This document shows positions 33,200-39,294 of a stretch of DNA of 39,294 nt, piece by piece. A program made the position numbers and the translations under genes. Numbering within the stretch: position 1 is the stretch's first letter; every line of letters starts with the position of its first letter. The notes beneath the pieces were generated by a model that was not told the origin of the DNA, did not search any database, and saw only the letters and a program-made list of their open reading frames with translations. Origin of the DNA: Mesorhizobium sp. LNHC252B00 (GTDB lineage: Bacteria; Pseudomonadota; Alphaproteobacteria; Rhizobiales; Rhizobiaceae); the NCBI RefSeq assembly GCF_000502955.1, contig NZ_AYWO01000006.1, forward strand, positions 177,851-217,144, given 5' to 3'.

Positions 33200-33293
33200 C
33201 AGTCAGGTGGGCCTTGGTTGGAACTGCTTCGCATCGCGGCCGTTACCTTTGCTCAGGAAAACCAGATCGAGCAAATTACTTACCACCTGACTG
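33200..33293. promoter_or_regulatory. 11-bp perfect inverted repeat upstream of the NmrA gene
   Basis: CAGTCAGGTGG (33200-33210) and CCACCTGACTG (33283-33293) are exact reverse complements 72 bases apart. The right arm lies 12 bases before the NmrA-type gene start, close to its ribosome site. It could be an operator pair for a regulator now lost from the locus, or the ends of a small element. Confidence 0.45.
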
Positions 33294-33305
33294 CGAGGGA
33301 GTTAG

Positions 33306-34166
33306 ATGATGATCCTTGCGATCGGTGCAGCCGGCAGATTCGGCGGCTATGTCGTTCCGGCGCTCGCAAAGCGCGGCGCGAGAATACGCGGTTTCGTCCA
33401 CAAGCCCGGGGATGCCGATCGCGCGCGAAGCCACGGCGCAGCCGAGGTCGCGATCGGCGATCTCCATGACCAGGAGAAACTCGACGCGGCGCTTACTGGC
33501 GTGCACTCTGTATTCTATATCGCCCCCGCCTTCATGCCGGACGAAGCCGACCTAGGGATGCGTTTGGTTGACGCTGCAGTTCGTGCTCGCGTACGCCGCT
33601 TCGTGTTCTCAGCCGTGATCCATCCGGTCCTGTCGGCTCTCAGCAATCACACCGCCAAGGCGCCGGTAGAAGACGCCATCCTCAATTCGGGCATGGAATA
33701 TACATTGCTCCATCCAGCCCGGTTTTATCAGAATTACGCAGCCTTCTGGCCCACGGTAATGAAGGAGCGTTTATTGGCTGAGCCGTGGTCGGCAGACACC
33801 CGTTTCTCTCTCGTCGACTATCGCGACGTTGCCGAAAGTGCAGCGATCGCATTGACGGATGATCGACTGCTTTACGGTACATTCGAGCTCTGTGCTCCCG
33901 GTTATTGGGATCGCAAGCGCGTTGTCGCGCTCATGAGCGAAGTGCTGGGGCGCGAGATCAAGGAGCGGCGCGACCTTGATGTCCTCAGCGAAGTCCCGCA
34001 GGCCGAGAGAAGGATGTTCGAGCACTACGACCAACATGATCTGCTCGGAAACCCGCTGACGCTGCGGGCGATCCTCGATAACGAGCCACGTACACTCAGG
34101 GCCTACCTCGAGGAGCTAGCGGACCACTCTGATGACCGACACATTCTAGCCGAACCAAAGAACTGA
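33306..34166 (+). CDS. NmrA-like NAD(P)-binding oxidoreductase
   Basis: A 286-residue protein of the atypical short-chain dehydrogenase type (NmrA/QOR2-like). The N-terminal nucleotide-binding motif is GAAGRFGGYV (residues 7-16), followed by a VFYIAP segment, VDAAVRARVRRFVFSAV, and a C-terminal lid. There is no Tyr-x-x-x-Lys pair in the classical place. It probably binds NAD(P)H as a quinone reductase, isomerase-type enzyme or redox sensor. The start is supported by GAGGG at 33294-33298. Such genes often lie next to an HxlR regulator, which is absent here. Confidence 0.82.
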   Translation: MMILAIGAAGRFGGYVVPALAKRGARIRGFVHKPGDADRARSHGAAEVAIGDLHDQEKLDAALTGVHSVFYIAPAFMPDEADLGMRLVDAAVRARVRRFVFSAVIHPVLSALSNHTAKAPVEDAILNSGMEYTLLHPARFYQNYAAFWPTVMKERLLAEPWSADTRFSLVDYRDVAESAAIALTDDRLLYGTFELCAPGYWDRKRVVALMSEVLGREIKERRDLDVLSEVPQAERRMFEHYDQHDLLGNPLTLRAILDNEPRTLRAYLEELADHSDDRHILAEPKN

Positions 34167-34359
34167 AAATAAAAACGAGAGGTCCCAGGCCGCTCGAGGC
34201 CGCTCTGCGCCCTGGACTGGCAAATTTCTCCAAAGTTCGGCCAAGCTCCCCCACATCGACGCTGACGAGAAGGGTCCGATACACTGTGAAATGAAAATTT
34301 CAGCTGGCTAGGGCTTGCGTTTCGAAACACGGCAGCCAGTTTTGAAGGAGGAGATGATA

Positions 34360-35406
34360 ATGACCAAAGTTCGCGCCCTTGTCCTTGAACGCCAGCACGA
34401 GCTTAAGCTGCGTGACATAGATCTGCCCCAGACCGTCGGCCAGGGCCAGGTCCGGATCAAGATCCACACTGTCGGGGTTTGCGGCTCGGACGTCCACTAC
34501 TATACCCACGGCCGCATTGGCCCGTTTGTCGTCGAAGCACCGATGGTTCTGGGGCATGAAGCCGCCGGGACGATTGTCGAAATTGGCGAAGGCGTCGAGC
34601 ACCTGGAGATCGGCGACCGCGTTTGCATGGAGCCGGGCATCCCCGACCCGAATTCGCGGGCGAGCCGGCTTGGCCTCTATAACATAGATCCTGCCGTAAG
34701 GTTCTGGGCAACGCCTCCTGTCCATGGGGTGCTGACGGCCCATGTCGTTCATCCTGCCAACTACACCTTCAAGATACCCGACAGTATCAGCTTCGGCGAA
34801 GGCGCGATGGTGGAGCCTTTCGCCGTGGGGATGCAGGCGGCGACAAAAGCGAAAATCAGCCCAGGCGATACAGCTGTTGTGCTTGGCGCCGGACCAATTG
34901 GCACTATGGTCGCGATCGCTGCCCTTGCCGGGGGATGTTCCCGGGCAATTATCGCCGATTTTGCGCAACCCAAGCTCGAAATCGCCGCCGGTTATCAGGG
35001 GGTGATCCCGGTCAATCTTCGAGAAGAGGACCTGGTGAGGGAGGTCAAGCACTTGACCAACGGCTGGGGCGCCGACGTCGTGTTCGAATGCTCCGGCTCG
35101 CCCAAGGCGTGGGAGACGCTTCTTGACCTGCCGCGGCCCGGCGGCGCTGTGGTGGTCGTCGGCCTGCCGGTGGCGCCGGTCCCATTCGACATCGCGACCG
35201 CTTCGACCAAGGAAGTCCGTATCGAGACTGTGTTCCGCTATGCCCATCAGTATGAGCGGGCGATTGCTCTTATGGCGTCGGGACGGGTCGACTTAAAGCC
35301 ACTCATTTCGGCGACCTTTGCCTTCGAGGACTCTATCGCGGCCTTCGACCGTGCGGTCGAAGGCCGGCCGGCCGACGTGAAACTTCAGATCACCCTGCCA
35401 GATTAA
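34360..35406 (+). CDS. Zinc-type polyol (xylitol/sorbitol-like) dehydrogenase
   Basis: A 348-residue medium-chain dehydrogenase. Catalytic zinc ligands are visible: [10 protein letters not shown] (Cys), LGHEAAG (His-Glu) and MVEPFAVG (Glu). The Rossmann motif is [21 protein letters not shown] and the YYTHGRIG region match the sorbitol/xylitol dehydrogenase group. The structural-zinc loop with four Cys is replaced by [19 protein letters not shown], so this zinc site is absent. The start at ATG 34360 is set by AAGGAGGAG (34345-34353). With the ABC importer and FGGY kinase that follow, it would oxidise an imported polyol to a ketose for phosphorylation. Confidence 0.86.
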   Translation: MTKVRALVLERQHELKLRDIDLPQTVGQGQVRIKIHTVGVCGSDVHYYTHGRIGPFVVEAPMVLGHEAAGTIVEIGEGVEHLEIGDRVCMEPGIPDPNSRASRLGLYNIDPAVRFWATPPVHGVLTAHVVHPANYTFKIPDSISFGEGAMVEPFAVGMQAATKAKISPGDTAVVLGAGPIGTMVAIAALAGGCSRAIIADFAQPKLEIAAGYQGVIPVNLREEDLVREVKHLTNGWGADVVFECSGSPKAWETLLDLPRPGGAVVVVGLPVAPVPFDIATASTKEVRIETVFRYAHQYERAIALMASGRVDLKPLISATFAFEDSIAAFDRAVEGRPADVKLQITLPD

Positions 35407-35769
35407 TGTGAGCCTGGCTGCTCTCAAGTCTTGACTCCTCGCGCGGTCGTCACGCTTTGGCGGCGGAGACGGGTGATGGCATCGGGCCTGCATGGCTGCG
35501 CGGCCGCGTGACCACCTGGGGGTTTGTCGGTATTCGCCGACAAGCTTGCCTGATCCCCTTAGCTTGGAGAACAGTTCATATTTGCCCCTGATAGTCAACG
35601 TGCGGATCAACTCCCGCGGGCTCCGCTCAAAGCCGTCTTGACAAATCGACGGCCGTCCCACACGCTACCTTAACAAAAGGCACAACAAACTTACAAAAGT
35701 TCAAGTTGGCACGATCTGGCCGGTAGGGAGAAGGCCGATGCATCTCTGTCACCCAGCGGAGATTTGCGC
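35407..35769. promoter_or_regulatory. 363-base gap before the ABC permease, with stem-loop and candidate promoter
   Basis: No gene is visible. A 7-bp stem (TTGTCGG 35524-35530 / CCGACAA 35537-35543, loop TATTCG) lies 118 bases after the dehydrogenase stop and lacks a T-run. CTTGAC at 35637-35642 matches the rhizobial -35 element, but the -10 partner (around 35660) is weak. The transporter genes may therefore have their own promoter. Confidence 0.35.
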
Positions 35770-36681
35770 GTGAGCACGGCGACTTTCACCCGAGAGAGGT
35801 CCGGGTGGGCCCTGCCCCGGTTCATGACGGCCGAGCATCCGTTTCCCTGGCTGGCACCGATCACGGTGATGCTTCTCGTTTTCGGCATCTATCCTCTCGC
35901 CTATTCGGTCTGGCTGTCCTTTCACAAACGCAATGTCGTATCGCGGCAGCTTGATTTTGCCGGATTCCACCAGTGGGCACGCGCATTTTCGGATACGCGC
36001 ATGTGGGATGCGTTGGAAACGACACTGATCTATACATTCATCGCGCTTGCGGTTCAGCTTGCACTCGGCATCCTCATCGCCCTCCTGCTTGATACCGATC
36101 GCAAGGGGTACGGGATCCTGCGGGCGCTGATGACACTGCCGCTGGTCGTGCCGCCTGCGGTTACCGGAATGATGTTCCTGCTGATGCAGGACGGCTCTTT
36201 CGGTGTCCTGTCGTTCTATCTCTATGCCCTCAACCTGATCTCGCCGGCACAGCCGATCTTGACCCAGCCGGTAACCGCATTGCTGGCGATCCTGCTGGCG
36301 GACATATGGCAATGGACGCCGTTCATGGTGCTCATCATACTGGCGGGCCTGCGGGCGCTGCCGAAGGAGCCTTTCGAAGCCGCGGCGATCGATGGCGCCA
36401 GTGGGATCCAGACATTCTTGCGACTTACACTGCCGATGCTGCGCAAGGTGATTGCGGTTGCGGTGCTGATCCGCGGCGTCGATCTTTTTCGAATCTACGA
36501 CTACGTCTACATCATCAGTGCCGGCGGGCCGGGCACGGCTACCGAGACGCTCTCGTTCTACGCAGGCCGGATCTATTTCACGGGAGATTTTCCCTACGCC
36601 GCGACCTTGTCGCTGATCGTGCTCGTCGTCCTCATCGGAGTGTCGAACCTCTTCGTCAGGCTTTTCAAGGTAAGGTTCTGA
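35770..36681 (+). CDS. Sugar/polyol ABC transporter permease (MalF type)
   Basis: A 303-residue inner-membrane permease starting at GTG 35770, with CGGAG 8 bases upstream. Six hydrophobic helices are visible (first: LAPITVMLLVFGIYPLAYS). The EAA loop that contacts the ATPase reads EAAAIDGASGIQTFLRLTLP. It is the first of two permeases of a carbohydrate-uptake CUT1-type importer; the substrate is probably a polyol given the dehydrogenase upstream. Its stop overlaps the start of the second permease (TGATG at 36679-36683). Confidence 0.92.
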   Translation: MSTATFTRERSGWALPRFMTAEHPFPWLAPITVMLLVFGIYPLAYSVWLSFHKRNVVSRQLDFAGFHQWARAFSDTRMWDALETTLIYTFIALAVQLALGILIALLLDTDRKGYGILRALMTLPLVVPPAVTGMMFLLMQDGSFGVLSFYLYALNLISPAQPILTQPVTALLAILLADIWQWTPFMVLIILAGLRALPKEPFEAAAIDGASGIQTFLRLTLPMLRKVIAVAVLIRGVDLFRIYDYVYIISAGGPGTATETLSFYAGRIYFTGDFPYAATLSLIVLVVLIGVSNLFVRLFKVRF

Positions 36682-37580
36682 TGGAGCCCTCCCGCGCCCA
36701 GATGATCGCACGTGACCTGCTCGCCGTGTTGGTGGTTGCGATCTTCATGTTCCCGATCGCGTGGTGGGCGCTGTCCTCCATCAAACCCTATTCGGCGATC
36801 TTCGACCGCAGTGGACCGGTCTACATCGGCTTCAAACCGACGCCGGACAATTACCGCGTGACGCTGCTCGGCGTGTCGCGAGTTGATATCGGCATGGAAC
36901 AGGGGGGCGAGGCGGCCGGAGTAATAAAGGGAGGCGCCAGTTCTTACGATTCCCGCCAGTCGCTGCTCGCCAGCGCGATCATAGCGGTCGGGTCGACGGC
37001 ACTGACACTGGTCCTGGCGACGCTGGCTGCCTATTGCCTGTCGCGAATGCAGTTCAGCGGGCAGCAGTCGTTCCTGTTCTGGATCCTCTCGCAGCGCTTT
37101 ATGCCGCCCATCGCGATCGTCATACCGATCGTTTTCATGTTCCGGGATCTCGGCCTGCGCGATACTTATACTGGGCTCATCCTCGTCCACAGCTTGATCA
37201 ATCTGCCGCTGGCGGTTTTGCTTTTGAAGTCGTTCTTCGACGATGTTCCACGCGAGGTTGACGAGGCGGCACTGATTGACGGTGCGACGCGCTGGCAGAC
37301 GTTCGGACGCGTAGTCCTTCCTATGGTGAAGGGCGGCGTCGCCGCGACCGCCGTACTATGTTTCATCTTTTCATGGACCGAGTTCCTGCTGTCGCTGTTC
37401 CTGACAACGTCCATCCGCACTGTCCCGGTGAAGATCTCGACGTTTGTGACTTCGACGGCCACCGAATGGGGCTACATCACAGCACTCGGCACGTCTGCGA
37501 TCATACCGAGCTTCATCTTTATCCTGCTGGTTCAACGGCATCTGGTCCGCGGCCTGACCCTTGGATCTCTCAAGGAGTAA
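36681..37580 (+). CDS. Sugar/polyol ABC transporter permease (MalG type)
   Basis: A 299-residue permease translationally coupled to the preceding one. Six hydrophobic helices (first: LLAVLVVAIFMFPIAWWAL) and an EAA loop, DEAALIDGATRWQTFGRVVL, place it in the MalG group. An extra periplasmic insertion of about 30 residues (SRVDIGMEQGGEAAGVIKGG) lies after the first helix, as in many rhizobial polyol permeases. No ATPase gene of this importer is visible; it may lie after the kinase beyond the window. Confidence 0.92.
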   Translation: MEPSRAQMIARDLLAVLVVAIFMFPIAWWALSSIKPYSAIFDRSGPVYIGFKPTPDNYRVTLLGVSRVDIGMEQGGEAAGVIKGGASSYDSRQSLLASAIIAVGSTALTLVLATLAAYCLSRMQFSGQQSFLFWILSQRFMPPIAIVIPIVFMFRDLGLRDTYTGLILVHSLINLPLAVLLLKSFFDDVPREVDEAALIDGATRWQTFGRVVLPMVKGGVAATAVLCFIFSWTEFLLSLFLTTSIRTVPVKISTFVTSTATEWGYITALGTSAIIPSFIFILLVQRHLVRGLTLGSLKE

Positions 37581-37624
37581 GGCCGGACGAGAAGAACGAC
37601 GACAAACGCAACGGAGGAACGATC

Positions 37625-39154
37625 ATGAGCTTCAGAGACCACGACAAGAAGACATTCGTCGCCGATACCTGCAACGACTTTACAGCGCGTCGAATAACCA
37701 AACGCGACTTCATGAGGAAGATGGCGCTGGCGGGCATTGGCTTTTCCGCCTTCGGATCGGCTATGCTGGGTGGCGGTCGCCCCAATCGAGGGATGCTGGG
37801 CTTCGGGGTCGAGGAGGCCCGGGCCCAGGACACGGACATGCTGAAGTGGCTGGCCGATGTCGGTAAGCCATATGCCGGCACGAAAATTCGCTACACCTCG
37901 GAAGCAACGCCGCCCACGATCGTCGCTAACCAACTTGTCGCGGGTGAATTCACGAAAGCAACCGGCATTGAGGTCGAGGTCGAGATCGTGCCGCTAGAGC
38001 AGGTTCTCGCCAAGGCCACGCAGGACGTGCAAGGCCAGCTGGGCACCTATGATGTCTACTATCTTGACCAGTCCTGGATGGCGACATTTGCACAGGATGT
38101 CATCGATCCGCGCGAGTATTACGACCAGAACAAAGCGCTGGCGATGCCCAATTTCGACTGGGACGATTTCTCCAAGCCGCTGGTCGACGGTATCGCCATG
38201 TACAATGGCAAACAGTGCGGAATTCCCTTCGATATTCCGATCTTTATCCTGATGTATCGCAAAGACCTTTTCGACAAGCATAATATCGCCTTGCCGACAG
38301 ACCTCGACGCCTATCTCAAGGCCGTGCAGGCGCTGACTGAGGCGGAAAAGGGCAATGGCATCTTTGGCACCGCATGCCAGGCGAAGTCCGGCCATTATTC
38401 GCTCGAATGCGACTGGACCTTCGCGCTTTGGGGTCATGGCGGTTCGATTTTCAACAAGGATAAGAAGTTCGTCGGCAACGATGAGCGCGGCATAGCCGGG
38501 CTGAAATTCTACCAGGAACTGGTCAAGAACTCGCCACCGTCGGCAACGACATGGACCTGGGATGGACAGGGGCAGGCCCTGACACAGGGGCAGGCCGCCA
38601 TGGCAATCACCTGGGGCGAGGATTTCCCCGGTTTCGATGCCAACGATTCCAAGGTCAAAGGCCTCTTCGAGGCCTTGCCTGCGCCCAAGGAGGTTCCCGG
38701 CCGCCGCGCCACCGCGGATTGCGGCTTCAACGAAATCCCGGCCGTCGGTCATCAGGGCGGCTCGACGATTTCCCTGTCGCAATATTCCAAGAACAAGGAA
38801 GCGGCTTGGTTGTTTATGCAGTGGGTCTGCTCGAAGGACGTGATGGCGCGGGTCTCGACGCTTGGCGGCGGCGCCTCGCCGATGCGCAATTCCTCCTTCA
38901 CGGATCCTCGGGTCAAGGCGAAGGCCGTGGTTGGACCAGGAACAACACGCCATTTCGAGGCGATCAAATACACAATCGACAATCAGATGGGATCTGAGCC
39001 GGACATGCCCATCTGGGCGGATCTGTCGAACAATGACATCCCGGTCGAACTCGGCAAGCTGCTGACTGGTCAGGACTATGGCGGGGACGCCAAGGCATGC
39101 CTCGATGCCATCGCCCACATTGTCGACGGTAAGGTCAAGGACGCGGGGCTTTAA
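37625..39154 (+). CDS. Family 1 extracellular solute-binding protein (sugar/polyol)
   Basis: A 509-residue protein with a long N-terminus carrying RRITKRDFMRKMALAGIGFS, which resembles a Tat signal with Lys-Arg in place of Arg-Arg, and a likely cut near EEARAQD. The mature protein has the bilobed family 1 binding-protein pattern: GEFTKATGIEVEVEIVPLEQ, DVYYLDQSWMATF, IPFDIPIFILMYRKDLFDKH and QAAMAITWGEDFPG. GGAGG precedes the ATG at 37625 by about 8 bases. It is the substrate-capturing component for the two permeases just upstream. Confidence 0.92.
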   Translation: MSFRDHDKKTFVADTCNDFTARRITKRDFMRKMALAGIGFSAFGSAMLGGGRPNRGMLGFGVEEARAQDTDMLKWLADVGKPYAGTKIRYTSEATPPTIVANQLVAGEFTKATGIEVEVEIVPLEQVLAKATQDVQGQLGTYDVYYLDQSWMATFAQDVIDPREYYDQNKALAMPNFDWDDFSKPLVDGIAMYNGKQCGIPFDIPIFILMYRKDLFDKHNIALPTDLDAYLKAVQALTEAEKGNGIFGTACQAKSGHYSLECDWTFALWGHGGSIFNKDKKFVGNDERGIAGLKFYQELVKNSPPSATTWTWDGQGQALTQGQAAMAITWGEDFPGFDANDSKVKGLFEALPAPKEVPGRRATADCGFNEIPAVGHQGGSTISLSQYSKNKEAAWLFMQWVCSKDVMARVSTLGGGASPMRNSSFTDPRVKAKAVVGPGTTRHFEAIKYTIDNQMGSEPDMPIWADLSNNDIPVELGKLLTGQDYGGDAKACLDAIAHIVDGKVKDAGL

Positions 39155-39220
39155 TGGCGTAATTGGGCTATTTCGGCGATGGCGGTTTCGACCGCCCTCG
39201 CCCTTGGCAATGTGGCGGCA

Positions 39221-39294
39221 ATGGCTCCGGATCTCGTCATCGGCATTGATTCCTCGACCTCGGCAACCAAGGCAATTGCCTGGGACCGCAATGG
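39221..39294 (+). CDS. FGGY-family sugar kinase, N-terminus (cut by window edge)
   Basis: The last bases encode MAPDLVIGIDSSTSATKAIA and continue WDRNG. DSSTSATKA is the phosphate-1 (Gly/Asp/Ser/Thr) motif of FGGY carbohydrate kinases. With a polyol dehydrogenase and importer upstream, xylulokinase or a similar ketose kinase is the likely activity. An in-frame ATG at 39179 would add 14 residues and cannot be excluded. Confidence 0.75.
   Translation, partial: MAPDLVIGIDSSTSATKAIAWDRN

Noticed and set aside
34300..35247. A 315-codon minus-strand frame opposite the dehydrogenase gene
   Set aside because: It is antisense to a clear dehydrogenase with catalytic motifs and has low-complexity composition without motifs.
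35706..35722. A sigma-54-like promoter with TTGGCACGA before the permease gene
   Set aside because: The -24 half is perfect but the -12 half reads GGCCG, not TTGC(A/T), so the critical GC pair is not intact.
35749..36711. A 320-codon minus-strand frame opposite the first permease
   Set aside because: The translation is rich in Arg, His and Gln, as expected of antisense to hydrophobic membrane codons; the permease has the EAA loop.
1..39294. CRISPR arrays, tRNA or rRNA genes and complete insertion sequences
   Set aside because: No spaced direct repeats, no cloverleaf sequences and no transposase motifs were seen on either strand; the repeats in 6900-7600 and 27700-28700 are protein-coding repeats of VgrG and the autotransporter.

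Overview
The window looks like chromosome from an alphaproteobacterium of the order Hyphomicrobiales (Rhizobiales), most likely Mesorhizobium or a close relative. The evidence is the high GC content, the type VI secretion (T6SS) gene style with PpkA/PppA/FHA/TagF, a TssL carrying a C-terminal OmpA domain, a Rhizobiales-type palindromic repeat in two copies, and a polyol ABC transporter operon of rhizobial type. Genus assignment is inference.

Layout. (1) 1-5896, + strand: the end of one TssM, then tagF and a tightly overlapped chain DUF2169 - ketosynthase-like - DUF4150 (PAAR-like) with a C-terminal extension - beta-propeller protein. This reads as a T6SS effector-loading operon with a candidate toxin/immunity pair. 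(2) 5955-9053, - strand: vgrG, a DUF6484 protein and an N-terminal piece of a TIGR02270-type protein. (3) 9305-19138, + strand: FHA protein, TssL-OmpA, a second, complete TssM, PP2C phosphatase PppA and kinase PpkA. Together with TagF this is the threonine-phosphorylation switch that controls T6SS firing; TssL has a Thr at position 14, the site used in Agrobacterium tumefaciens. (4) 19247-25865: a cluster of exported envelope proteins (DUF1036, a membrane-anchored M23 peptidase fused to a lysozyme-like domain, OmpA-domain proteins, a YceI-OmpA fusion), a DUF6931 protein and an exported caspase-like protein with a CxxCH motif. (5) 26071-32643: a large autotransporter with Gly/Asp-rich repeats, a small GT-A glycosyltransferase, a second exported caspase-like protein and a lipoprotein. 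(6) 32644-33305: a decayed stretch with two gene remnants and inverted repeats. (7) 33306-39294: an NmrA-type oxidoreductase, then a polyol operon (xylitol/sorbitol-type dehydrogenase, two permeases, a solute-binding protein and the start of an FGGY sugar kinase).

No sheath, tube or baseplate genes (tssA-C, E-H, J, K) lie in the window, so the rest of the T6SS must be outside it, probably to the left. The most unusual parts are the two TssM proteins in one locus, the ketosynthase-like protein lacking catalytic residues inside the effector operon, and the phosphatase/kinase-linked envelope block with caspase-like proteins, an M23-lysozyme fusion and a YceI-OmpA fusion.
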